A stretch of DNA of 64,000 nt from Pseudomonas sp. ANT_H12B (lineage in GTDB: Bacteria; Pseudomonadota; Gammaproteobacteria; Pseudomonadales; Pseudomonadaceae), in NCBI RefSeq assembly GCF_008369325.1, contig NZ_VOBI01000007.1, positions 124,001 to 188,000 on the forward strand. Reading direction: 5' to 3'. The translations under genes and the position numbers were made by a program. Position 1 is the first letter of the stretch. Every line of letters starts with the position of its first letter. The notes below the pieces were generated by a model. The model saw only the letters and a list, made by a program, of their open reading frames with translations. It was not told the origin of the DNA and searched no databases. Shown here one piece after another: positions 35,134 to 43,612 of the stretch.

Positions 35134-35797
35134 CGCGGCTTTCCAGCAAGTAACCGAGGCCGCGGAAGGTCACGATGGCAACCGGTTGGCCGTCGAGCTT
35201 TTTGCGCAGGCGGTGGACGTAGATCTCGATGGCGTCGGGGCTGGCCTCCTCGTCCAGACCAAATACTTGAGAAGCCAGTTGTTCCTTGCTCATCACCCGA
35301 CCGGGGCGGGCAATCAACACTTCGAGCACGGCCTGCTCGCGGGAGGTCAGGGTCAGCAACTCTTCGCCGAGGGTGAAGCGCCGAGTGTCCAGGTCATAGG
35401 CCAGCACACCGCAGCGCTGCTGGCGCTCGCCACCGAGCACACTGCGGCGCAACAAGGCTTTGACCCGGGCTTCGAGTTCGGTCAGTTCGAAAGGCTTGGC
35501 CAGGTAGTCGTCGGCGCCGAGGTTCAAACCATGGACCCGGTCCTTGACGTCACTGCGGGCGGTCAGCATCAACACCGGCAGGTTCTTGCCCCGTGCCCGC
35601 AGGCGCGCCAGCACTTCGAAACCATCCATGCGCGGCAGGCCGACATCGAGAATCGCCATGGCGTATTCCTCGCTGCTCAAGGCCAGGTCGGCTGCCACGC
35701 CGTCGTGCAGCACATCCACCGTCAGCCCGGTGCTCTTGAGCGCCTGGGCGACGCTCTCGGCGAGCTGCAAATGGTCTTCGACGAGCAGAACACGCAT
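35126..35797 (-). CDS. tctD: OmpR-family response regulator (TctD-like)
   Basis: 223 residues. Receiver domain with phospho-acceptor Asp in AILDVGLPRMDG and Lys in DYLAKPFEL; the C-terminal winged helix ends EIYVHRLRKKLDGQPVAIV. First gene of the leftward tctDE pair, divergent from the uptake genes. A perfect tandem 11-bp repeat in the intergenic region is a candidate binding site. Confidence 0.93.
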   Translation of the reverse strand: MRVLLVEDHLQLAESVAQALKSTGLTVDVLHDGVAADLALSSEEYAMAILDVGLPRMDGFEVLARLRARGKNLPVLMLTARSDVKDRVHGLNLGADDYLAKPFELTELEARVKALLRRSVLGGERQQRCGVLAYDLDTRRFTLGEELLTLTSREQAVLEVLIARPGRVMSKEQLASQVFGLDEEASPDAIEIYVHRLRKKLDGQPVAIVTFRGLGYLLESRDA

Positions 35798-35896
35798 GGA
35801 TCTTTACCTCATTCAGGGATGTTCGACGCCATTCTTTGGCGCGGAGTTTACAGCCGCATCCGCCACTGTGAAGCGCAAAAACGCTGAATGTCAGCT

Positions 35897-35918
35897 GAAA
35901 GGTTAGCGAAAGGTTAGC
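35897..35918 (+). promoter_or_regulatory. Tandem 11-bp repeat, candidate TctD site
   Basis: GAAAGGTTAGC occurs twice in immediate succession, and a partial third copy (CGTTAGAG) follows. One-turn spacing is typical for OmpR-family dimers. It lies between divergent tctD and the porin gene. Confidence 0.6.
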
Positions 35919-36008
35919 CCGTTAGAGTCAAGCCACGGACAGTTTCGACTGCCCGACGCTAGGCACATAGCGATACGAAAAACGCCACGAAGCGTTTTCG
36001 CCAATAAG

Positions 36009-36016
36009 AACAATAA
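36009..36016 (+). promoter_or_regulatory. Crc/Hfq-type CA motif before the porin gene
   Basis: AACAATAA fits the AAYAAYAA catabolite-repression motif and lies just before the ribosome binding site (CGGAG) of the porin gene. Confidence 0.6.
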
Positions 36017-36031
36017 ACGGAGTACTACACG

Positions 36032-37324
36032 ATGCTGTCCATGCAGCTTCAGGCTCGACCGCCTGTTCGTTTTTCCCGCCTCAGCCAGACCGCCCTTGCC
36101 AGTGCCGCCGCCTTCGCCGGCTTTTCGCCGTTGAGCCAGGCTGCTTTTTTCGAAGACAGCACGGCAACCCTCGAAACCCGCAACATGTATTTCAACCGTG
36201 ACTTTCGCGACGGTACCAGCGCCCAGCAATCCAAGCGTGATGAATGGGCCCAAGGCTTCATGCTCAATCTGCAATCGGGTTACACCGACGGCACCGTGGG
36301 GTTCGGTGTCGATGCGCTGGGCATGCTGGGGGTCAAGCTCGATTCGAGCCCGGACCGCACCGGCACCGGTTTGCTGCCGACCCACGACGACGGCCGCGCG
36401 GCGGATGAGTACTCCAAACTGGGCTTGACCGGCAAAGTGAAAATCTCCGCCACCGAACTCAAAATAGGCAGCCTGATTCCTGAGCTACCGATCCTCAAGC
36501 CCAACGACGGACGCATCCTGCCGCAGACCTTTGAAGGCGGCCTGCTGACCTCCAAAGAGATCAAGAACCTGACCTTCACCGGCGGGCGACTGGAGAAAGC
36601 CAAGGACCGCGACAGCACCGACTTCGAGGACATCGCCCTCAACAACAAGAACAGCCGTTTTGCCGGCACTGTCGCTGGCAAGCACTTCGACTTTGGCGGC
36701 GTGGACTACAAGTTCACCGACAAAATCACCGGCAGCTACCACTTCGCACAACTCGATGAAGTCTATAACCAGCACTTCCTCGGCGTGGTCGCCTCGCAGC
36801 CGTTCGGCCCAGGCACTTTCGGCACCGACTTGCGACTGGCAATCAGCGATGACCAAGGCGCGGCCCGTGGCGGCAAGATCGACAACAAATCCCTGAACGG
36901 CTTGGTGAGCTACGCCTTGAGCGGGCATAAATTCAGCGCCGGTTATCAGCACATGTCCGGCGACAGCGCGTTCCCTTATGTCGATGGCAGTGACCCGTAC
37001 CTGGTCAACTTCGTTCAGATCAACGACTTTGCCGGCGCCGAAGAACGCTCCTGGCAGGCGCGCTACGACTACGACTTCGCCAAACTCGGCATCCCCGGCC
37101 TGAGTTTCATGAGCCGTTACCTGAGCGGTGACAACATCAAGCTCAAGAACGGTGACGAAGGCAAAGAGTGGGAACGCAACACCGAGATCAAATATGTCGT
37201 ACAAAGCGGCACGTTCAAGGACGTCGCGGTGCGCCTTCGCAATGCCACTTACCGCTCCAATTACTCCGCCCGCGATGCCGATGAAGTGCGTTTGCTGGTG
37301 AGCTATAGCGTTGCCCTTTGGTAA
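36032..37324 (+). CDS. opdH: OprD-family outer membrane porin (OpdH-like)
   Basis: 430 residues. Signal peptide ending PLSQA before AFFEDSTATLETRNMYFNRDF, the usual OprD mature start. LGLTGKVKISATELKIGSL and RILPQTFEGGLLTSKEI are OprD-family hallmarks, and the barrel closes with LLVSYSVALW. Position next to tctCBA indicates uptake of tricarboxylates such as citrate or cis-aconitate, as for P. aeruginosa OpdH. Confidence 0.92.
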   Translation: MLSMQLQARPPVRFSRLSQTALASAAAFAGFSPLSQAAFFEDSTATLETRNMYFNRDFRDGTSAQQSKRDEWAQGFMLNLQSGYTDGTVGFGVDALGMLGVKLDSSPDRTGTGLLPTHDDGRAADEYSKLGLTGKVKISATELKIGSLIPELPILKPNDGRILPQTFEGGLLTSKEIKNLTFTGGRLEKAKDRDSTDFEDIALNNKNSRFAGTVAGKHFDFGGVDYKFTDKITGSYHFAQLDEVYNQHFLGVVASQPFGPGTFGTDLRLAISDDQGAARGGKIDNKSLNGLVSYALSGHKFSAGYQHMSGDSAFPYVDGSDPYLVNFVQINDFAGAEERSWQARYDYDFAKLGIPGLSFMSRYLSGDNIKLKNGDEGKEWERNTEIKYVVQSGTFKDVAVRLRNATYRSNYSARDADEVRLLVSYSVALW

Positions 37325-37335
37325 ATATCACGTCC

Positions 37336-37346
37336 AATAACAATAA
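37336..37346 (+). promoter_or_regulatory. Overlapping CA motifs before tctC
   Basis: AATAACAATAA contains two overlapping AAYAAYAA matches (37336-37343 and 37339-37346), 18 bases before the tctC ATG and next to its GGAGA ribosome binding site. Confidence 0.6.
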
Positions 37347-37363
37347 TTCTCGTGGAGACTCAA

Positions 37364-38341
37364 ATGACCTTATCACTGCGTAAAGTTGCTCTAGCCGCCA
37401 GCTGTTTGCTGTTTGCCGGCCAACTGATGGCCGAGCCCAAACGCCCGGAATGCATCGCCCCGGCCTCGCCGGGTGGCGGTTTCGACCTGACCTGCAAACT
37501 GGCGCAAAGCGCGCTGGTCAACGAGAAACTGCTGACCAAACCGATGCGCGTGACCTACATGCCCGGCGGTGTCGGCGCGGTGGCGTACAACGCGGTGGTC
37601 GCTCAACGTCCTGCCGACGCGGGTACGCTGGTGGCGTGGTCCAGCGGTTCGCTGCTGAACCTGGCTCAAGGCAAGTTCGGCCGTTTTGATGAAAACGCCG
37701 TGCGCTGGCTGGCGGCGGTTGGAACAAGCTATGGCGCCATCGCGGTGAAAAGCGATTCGCCTTACAAGACCCTGGACGATCTGGTTCAGGCGTTGAAGAA
37801 AGATCCGAGCAAAGTGGTGATCGGCTCCGGCGGCACCGTCGGCAGCCAGGACTGGATGCAAACCGCGCTGATTGCCAAGGCCGCCGGCATCAACCCGCGA
37901 GACCTGCGTTATGTCGCCCTCGAAGGTGGCGGTGAAATCGCCACTGCCCTGCTCGGCGGCCACATCCAGGTCGGCAGCACCGACATCTCCGACTCCATGC
38001 CGCACATCCAGAGCGGCGATATGCGCTTGCTCGCGGTGTTCTCCGAGAAGCGTCTGGACGAGCCGGAAATGAAAGACATTCCGACCGCCAAAGAGCAAGG
38101 CTACGACATCGTCTGGCCGGTGGTTCGCGGTTTCTACCTCGGGCCAAAGGTCAGCGACGAAGACTACGCCTGGTGGAAAGAGGCCTTCGACAAATTGCTG
38201 GCATCCGACGATTTCGCCAAGTTGCGCGATCAGCGTGAACTGTTCCCGTTCGCCATGACCGGCCAGGAGCTGGACACCTACGTGAAGAAGCAGGTCGCGG
38301 ACTACAAAGTGCTGGCCAAAGAGTTCGGCCTGATTCAGTGA
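37364..38341 (+). CDS. tctC: Tripartite tricarboxylate transporter substrate-binding protein
   Basis: 325 residues from ATG 37364 (signal peptide LRKVALAASCLLFAGQLMA). IAPASPGGGFDLTCKLAQ and VTYMPGGVGAVAYNAV are the Bug/TctC ligand-binding motifs. A periplasmic receptor that delivers citrate-type acids to TctAB. First gene after the porin, 39 bases apart. Confidence 0.95.
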   Translation: MTLSLRKVALAASCLLFAGQLMAEPKRPECIAPASPGGGFDLTCKLAQSALVNEKLLTKPMRVTYMPGGVGAVAYNAVVAQRPADAGTLVAWSSGSLLNLAQGKFGRFDENAVRWLAAVGTSYGAIAVKSDSPYKTLDDLVQALKKDPSKVVIGSGGTVGSQDWMQTALIAKAAGINPRDLRYVALEGGGEIATALLGGHIQVGSTDISDSMPHIQSGDMRLLAVFSEKRLDEPEMKDIPTAKEQGYDIVWPVVRGFYLGPKVSDEDYAWWKEAFDKLLASDDFAKLRDQRELFPFAMTGQELDTYVKKQVADYKVLAKEFGLIQ

Positions 38342-38400
38342 TCGCCTCTGTCTAGCGGCTGCGGCCCCCGTTCTGTGGGGCTGTGGCACAGGAGTTTCCC

Positions 38401-38859
38401 ATGCTCTTACAACGCATTTTCGCTTCGGCGCTGTTGCTGGTCTGTGTTGGCCTGGCGCTGATGGCGTGGCCGTATCAAGCGGCTTTTTCCTACGAACCGG
38501 TGGGGCCGCGAGCCTTCCCGCTATTGATGCTCGGCCTGATGGGCCTTGGTCTGCTGTACATGGTGTTTCGCCCGACACCGATCGTCCACAGCGATGACGA
38601 CCCGAAACTCGACCGTGAAACCCTGATCAAAATCGGCCTCTGCGTACTGCTGTTGCTGGTGTTCGCCGGGGCCTTCGAGCCCCTTGGTTTCATCGTCGCC
38701 AGCATTCTGATTGGCATCCCGATGGCACGTCTGTATGGCGGCCGCTGGCTACCCAGCACGGTGATCATCAGCCTGATGGCTATCGGTCTTTATCTGCTGT
38801 TCGACAAGGTGATGGACGTGCCACTGCCGCTGGGCGTGCTCGACGTTCTGGAGAACTGA
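38401..38859 (+). CDS. tctB: Tripartite tricarboxylate transporter small permease
   Basis: 152 residues from ATG 38401 with CAGGAG upstream. Four transmembrane segments, including LLQRIFASALLLVCVGLALM and GLCVLLLLVFAGAFEPLGF. It pairs with TctA. One base separates its stop from tctA. Confidence 0.92.
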   Translation: MLLQRIFASALLLVCVGLALMAWPYQAAFSYEPVGPRAFPLLMLGLMGLGLLYMVFRPTPIVHSDDDPKLDRETLIKIGLCVLLLLVFAGAFEPLGFIVASILIGIPMARLYGGRWLPSTVIISLMAIGLYLLFDKVMDVPLPLGVLDVLEN

Positions 38860-38860
38860 T

Positions 38861-40375
38861 ATGGATACTCTTGGCTATTTGGGTCAGGGCTTCGGCGTCG
38901 CGCTGAGCCCGTACAACCTGGTGACCGCGCTGTGCGGCACCCTGATCGGCACCGTCGTCGGGCTGTTGCCAGGCTTGGGGCCGATCAACGGCGTGGCGTT
39001 GCTGATTCCGATTGCGTTCGCCCTCGGTCTGCCACCGGAGTCGGCGCTGATCCTGCTGGCGGCGGTGTACCTGGGTTGTGAATACGGCGGCCGGATCAGC
39101 TCGATCCTGCTGAACATTCCGGGCGAAGCCTCCACCGTCATGACCACCCTCGACGGTTACCCGATGGCCCGTAAGGGTCTGGCCGGTGTAGCGTTGTCGC
39201 TGTCGGCGTGGAGTTCGTTCATCGGTGCGTTCATCGCCACTTGCGGCATGGTGCTGTTCGCCCCGCTGCTGGCGAAATGGGCGATTGCCTTTGGACCGGC
39301 AGAGTATTTCGTGCTGATGGTGTTCGCGATTGTCTGCCTCGGCGGCATGGCCGGTGATCGACCACTGAAAACCTTCATCGCCGCGCTGATCGGTTTGTTT
39401 TTGTCGACTGTCGGGATCGATGCCAACAGCGGCGTGTACCGTTTCACCGGGGACAACATCCACTTGACCGACGGCATTCAGTTCGTTGTGCTGGTACTGG
39501 GCTTGTTCTCCATCAGTGAAATCCTTCTGCTGCTGGAAAAAACCCATCGCGGCCAGGAAGCGGTGAAAGCTACTGGCCGGATGATGTTCAACTTCAAGGA
39601 AGCCTCGTCGGTGTTCGTGGTGAACATCCGTTGCGGTCTGCTCGGTTTCATCATGGGCGTTCTGCCGGGTGCCGGCGCAACACTCGCCAGTGCCGTGGCC
39701 TACATGACCGAAAAACGTATCGCCGGCGCCAATGGCACGTTCGGCCAAGGCGACATGCGTGGCCTCGCGGCGCCGGAAACCGCCATCGGCGGCGCAGCCT
39801 GCGGTGCCCTGGTGCCGATGCTGACGCTCGGCGTTCCGGGTTCCGGTACCACGGCGGTGATGATCGGCGCGCTGTCGCTGTACAACATCACCCCGGGCCC
39901 GCTGTTGTTCCAGCAGCAACCGGACATTGTCTGGGGCCTGATCGCTTCGTTGTTCGTCGCCAATATCATGCTGGTGATCCTCAACATTCCGATGATCCGC
40001 ATCTTCACCCGCATCCTCGCCGTGCCGAACTGGGCACTGGTGCCAGTGATTGCGATCATCACCGGCATCGGCGTCTACGCGGTGCATGCCACCACCTTCG
40101 ACCTGTTCTTGATGATCGGCATCGGCATCTTCGGTTACATCCTGCGCAAGCTGGACTTCCCGTTGTCGCCGGTTCTGTTGGGTTTCATCCTTGGCGGCCT
40201 GATGGAGCAGAACCTGCGTCGCGCCCTGTCGATTTCCAACGGTGCGCTGGAAATCCTCTGGTCGAGCCCGATCACCTTCGGTGTCTGGGTACTGACCGCA
40301 ATCATGCTGTTCATGCCGATCCTGCGAATCTGGCGCAAACGTTCGGTCACCCGGCGCGTTATCGCCGATGTCTGA
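38861..40375 (+). CDS. tctA: Tripartite tricarboxylate transporter large permease
   Basis: 504 residues, about twelve membrane segments. GLLPGLGPINGVALLIP near the N-terminus and FIMGVLPGAGATLAS in the middle are the two inverted-repeat signatures of TctA, and LTLGVPGSGTTAVMIGAL is a third conserved stretch. Sodium-coupled uptake by family. Confidence 0.96.
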   Translation: MDTLGYLGQGFGVALSPYNLVTALCGTLIGTVVGLLPGLGPINGVALLIPIAFALGLPPESALILLAAVYLGCEYGGRISSILLNIPGEASTVMTTLDGYPMARKGLAGVALSLSAWSSFIGAFIATCGMVLFAPLLAKWAIAFGPAEYFVLMVFAIVCLGGMAGDRPLKTFIAALIGLFLSTVGIDANSGVYRFTGDNIHLTDGIQFVVLVLGLFSISEILLLLEKTHRGQEAVKATGRMMFNFKEASSVFVVNIRCGLLGFIMGVLPGAGATLASAVAYMTEKRIAGANGTFGQGDMRGLAAPETAIGGAACGALVPMLTLGVPGSGTTAVMIGALSLYNITPGPLLFQQQPDIVWGLIASLFVANIMLVILNIPMIRIFTRILAVPNWALVPVIAIITGIGVYAVHATTFDLFLMIGIGIFGYILRKLDFPLSPVLLGFILGGLMEQNLRRALSISNGALEILWSSPITFGVWVLTAIMLFMPILRIWRKRSVTRRVIADV

Positions 40376-41408
40376 TCGAACACCCTTCAAAGCCTGGTGG
40401 GGAACTCCGCTGGTCGGTCTGTTGGGTGGTTATCTGGCCAGCCAGATTGGCTGGCCGCTACCGTGGATGGTCGGCTCGTTGCTGGCGATCATCCTGGTGC
40501 GTTGCCTGACACCCTGGCAATTGGCGGAAATCCCTGGCGGCCGCAAGTGCGGCCAGTGGATTGTCGGCATCGGCATCGGCCTGCACTTCACCCCGGTGGT
40601 GATGGAGCAGGTTTTGAGCCATTTCGGCCTGATCTTTTTCGGTGCATTGGTCACCAGCCTGTCCGCCGTGGTCGGGGTCTGGTTGATGCGGCGTACCGGT
40701 GAAGATCGCGCCACCGCGTTTTTTTCCAGCATGCCCGGCGGCTCCGGAGAGATGGTCAACCTCGGCGCCCGCAATGGCGCGGTGCTCAGTCGTGTGGCGG
40801 CGGGGCAAAGCCTGCGGGTGTTGGTGGTGGTGCTGTGTGTGCCGGCGGCCTTCAAGTATTTGCTGGGGGACGGTACACCGCTATTCCATGCCACTTCCGT
40901 TGACTGGCGCTGGTTGGCGCTTCTGTTCCCGGCGGGCGCCCTCGCCGCCTGGCTCTGGGAGCGTCTGCGTCAACCCAATCCGTGGCTGTTCGGGCCGTTG
41001 CTGGTGAGTGCGACGGTGAGCATTGGTTGGGATCTGCACATCGGTTTGCCTCATGGCGGTAGTCAGGTCGGTCAATGGCTGATCGGTAGCGGGTTGGGTT
41101 GTCACTTCAATCGACAGTTTTTCCGTCGCGCTCCGTCCTTCATGGGCCGGACCTTGCTCGGCACGGTGTTGACCATGTTGATCGCCACGCTGGCGGCGCT
41201 GGGGTTGAGTGCGCTGACCCATCTGGATCTGCGTTCACTGACGTTGGGCATGATGCCCGGCGGGATTGCGGAGATGAGCCTGACGGCCGAGACGCTGCAA
41301 TTATCGGTGCCGCTGGTGACGGCGATGCAGGTGATGCGGTTGTTGTTTGTGTTGTTTCTGGCGGAGCCGTTATTCAAGTATTGGAACCGGGAGCCGGAAT
41401 CACCCTGA
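40368..41408 (+). CDS. AbrB family membrane protein
   Basis: 346 residues, about ten membrane segments with an internal duplication: GWPLPWMVGSLLAIIL and LFGPLLVSATVSIGW are the two matching halves, and MPGGSGEMVNLGA and MMPGGIAEMSLTAE the two MPGG motifs. Overlaps tctA by 8 bases and so belongs to the uptake operon. Related to AbrB-type putative ammonia monooxygenase or transport proteins; role unknown. Confidence 0.88.
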   Translation: MSDRTPFKAWWGTPLVGLLGGYLASQIGWPLPWMVGSLLAIILVRCLTPWQLAEIPGGRKCGQWIVGIGIGLHFTPVVMEQVLSHFGLIFFGALVTSLSAVVGVWLMRRTGEDRATAFFSSMPGGSGEMVNLGARNGAVLSRVAAGQSLRVLVVVLCVPAAFKYLLGDGTPLFHATSVDWRWLALLFPAGALAAWLWERLRQPNPWLFGPLLVSATVSIGWDLHIGLPHGGSQVGQWLIGSGLGCHFNRQFFRRAPSFMGRTLLGTVLTMLIATLAALGLSALTHLDLRSLTLGMMPGGIAEMSLTAETLQLSVPLVTAMQVMRLLFVLFLAEPLFKYWNREPESP

Positions 41409-41424
41409 TAGACCGAGTCGCCAC

Positions 41425-41491
41425 CATCGCGGGCAAGCCCGCTCCCACAGGGTTCGCGTGATCCTTGTGGGAGCGGGCTTGCCCGCGATGA
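41425..41491. repeat. REP pair (REPIN-like)
   Basis: Near-perfect inverted REP units (GCGGGCAAGCCCGCTCCCAC and complement) between convergent genes. Confidence 0.92.
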
Positions 41492-41509
41492 GGCCCTTGC
41501 GGTCGCGCA

Positions 41510-42202
41510 TCAAACCGGCGGCAACCGCCACTCGATCGGCGTCTCGCCATTCTGTTCAAGAAACTTATTGGTCCGGCTGAAGTGCCCGCATCCAAGAAAA
41601 CCGCGATAAGCGGACAGCGGTGACGGATGCACCGAGGTCAGCACCAAATGCTTGGTCGCATCGATCAGCTTCTGTTTGCTCTGGGCATGCGCGCCCCACA
41701 GCAGGAACACCAGGTGTGGCTGGTGCTCACTGACCACTTCGATAATCCGATCGGTAAAGTGTTGCCAGCCTTTGCCTGCATGGGCGTTGGCGTTGGCGCG
41801 TTCCACGGTCATGGTGGTGTTGATCATCAGCACGCCCTGGTCAGCCCAGCTTTGCAGGCAACCGTGGGCCGGGATGTCGATATTCAGATCGCGTTTCAAC
41901 TCTTTATAGATGTTCACCAGCGACGGCGGCGCCGGTACGCCCGGTTGCACCGAAAAGCACAAGCCGTGGGCCTGCCCCGGACCGTGGTACGGGTCCTGGC
42001 CGAGGATGACGACTTTGACTTTATCCAGCGGCGTCGAATTGAGTGCGTTGAAAATCATCGGTCCTGGAGGGTAGATTTCCTTGCCCGCCGCGCGCTCCTC
42101 TTGCAGGAAGTTGCGCAACTCTGCCATGTAGGGCTGGTCGAATTCGGCACGCAGTGCCTCCTTCCAGCTCGGTTCGAGTTTGATACGGTCGTCAGCAGTC
42201 AT
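41510..42202 (-). CDS. ung: Uracil-DNA glycosylase
   Basis: 230 residues from ATG 42202 ([17 protein letters not shown]). [20 protein letters not shown] carries the catalytic Asp, and [19 protein letters not shown] the catalytic His loop. It removes uracil from DNA. Convergent with the AbrB gene across a REPIN. Confidence 0.97.
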   Translation of the reverse strand: MTADDRIKLEPSWKEALRAEFDQPYMAELRNFLQEERAAGKEIYPPGPMIFNALNSTPLDKVKVVILGQDPYHGPGQAHGLCFSVQPGVPAPPSLVNIYKELKRDLNIDIPAHGCLQSWADQGVLMINTTMTVERANANAHAGKGWQHFTDRIIEVVSEHQPHLVFLLWGAHAQSKQKLIDATKHLVLTSVHPSPLSAYRGFLGCGHFSRTNKFLEQNGETPIEWRLPPV

Positions 42203-42334
42203 GGTTACATCCGGCAAAAACAATGGGGCGAACCCTAGGAAAGCCCATCACGCTTGTCAATTGATCTGACGCAGATCCGGCACTTTCCTACATAGCGATC
42301 ATACTGAACGCTCAAATTCCCGATCGAGGTCACG

Positions 42335-43438
42335 ATGAATCTGCACTTCGAAGAACTCACTGGCACCGACGGCGCACGCATCGGAGTCGCCAGCCTGGAT
42401 GCCGAAAAGTCCCTCAATGCCCTGTCCTTGCCGATGATTAACGCCTTGCGCGATCAACTGGACGTCTGGGCCAAAGAACCACAAATCGTCTGCGTCGTGC
42501 TGCGCGGCAACGGTGCCAAAGCCTTTTGCGCCGGCGGCGAAGTCCGCAGCCTGGTGGAAGCCTGTCGCGCCCATCCCGGCGAAGTGCCGCCGCTGGCCGC
42601 GCATTTCTTTGCGGCGGAATATCGCCTGGACTTCAATCTGCACACGTACCCTAAACCGCTGATCTGCTGGGGGCATGGCTATGTGCTCGGCGGCGGCATG
42701 GGGCTGCTGCAAGGGTCGGGCATCCGGATTGTTACGCCGAGCAGCCGCCTGGCGATGCCGGAGATCAGTATCGGTTTGTACCCGGATGTCGGGGCCAGTT
42801 GGTTTCTGTCTCGCCTGCCCGGCAAACTCGGATTGTTTCTCGGCCTGACCGGCGCCCATATGAACGGTCGCGATGCGATCGATCTGGACCTGGCCGACCG
42901 TTTCCTGCTCGATGAACAGCAGGAAGAGCTAATGGAAGGCCTGCTGCAGTTGAACTGGCAGGAACAGACGCCGATGCAGCTGAACAGCCTGCTCAAGGCC
43001 TTGCAGCAGGAAGCGATCGCGCAAATGCCCGAAGCCCAGTGGTTACCGCGACGCCAGCAGATCGATGACCTGCTGGATGTCAGCGACGTGCGCTGCGCCT
43101 GGAAGGCCATCAGCCAGCTGCGCGACAGCACGGATCTGCTGCTCAGCCGTGCCGCGAAAACCATGAGCGAAGGCTCGCCCCTGACCGCTCATCTGGTGTG
43201 GGAACAGATCGCCCGCGCCCGGCACATGTCGCTGGCGCAAGTCTTTCAGATGGAATACACCATGAGCCTCAACTGCTGCCGTCATCCCGAGTTCAGCGAA
43301 GGCGTGCGCGCACGGTTGATCGACAAGGATCAAAAACCCCATTGGCACTGGCCAGACATCAATAACCTGCCGGATGCGGTGGTAGAAGCGCATTTCCACA
43401 AGGCTTGGGAAGGCCGGCATCCTCTGGCCGATCTGTAG
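42335..43438 (+). CDS. Enoyl-CoA hydratase/isomerase family protein (HIBYL-CoA hydrolase-like)
   Basis: 367 residues, longer than a plain hydratase. RGNGAKAFCAGGEVRSLVE and GHGYVLGGGMGLLQGSGIRI are the oxyanion-hole motifs, and PEISIGLYPDVGASWFLSRL is typical of 3-hydroxyisobutyryl-CoA hydrolases with a C-terminal ECH_2 extension. This points to valine or related acyl-CoA catabolism, but the substrate is not certain. Confidence 0.9.
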   Translation: MNLHFEELTGTDGARIGVASLDAEKSLNALSLPMINALRDQLDVWAKEPQIVCVVLRGNGAKAFCAGGEVRSLVEACRAHPGEVPPLAAHFFAAEYRLDFNLHTYPKPLICWGHGYVLGGGMGLLQGSGIRIVTPSSRLAMPEISIGLYPDVGASWFLSRLPGKLGLFLGLTGAHMNGRDAIDLDLADRFLLDEQQEELMEGLLQLNWQEQTPMQLNSLLKALQQEAIAQMPEAQWLPRRQQIDDLLDVSDVRCAWKAISQLRDSTDLLLSRAAKTMSEGSPLTAHLVWEQIARARHMSLAQVFQMEYTMSLNCCRHPEFSEGVRARLIDKDQKPHWHWPDINNLPDAVVEAHFHKAWEGRHPLADL

Positions 43439-43612
43439 GAATACTGAAATCCGGGCATTGCCCGCGATGGCTATCTCAAGGGCTTATCGCAGGCAAGCCA
43501 TGCTCGTACACGTTGTTAACTGCACTTCGTTCCTACCCTATTCCCGGAACGAGCCTCTTACCGCAAGCGGAGGAATAGTTTGTAGTCATCAACTTTGGCA
43601 TCGAAGTAATAG

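Noticed and set aside
38780..40390. 536-residue minus-strand frame opposite tctA
   Set aside because: Low-complexity His/Gln/Arg/Asp text typical of an antisense shadow.
43451..43507. Possible REP pair downstream of the enoyl-CoA hydratase-family gene
   Set aside because: Only fragments (TTGCCCGCGATGG, GCAGGCAAGCC) match the REP core; too degenerate to list.
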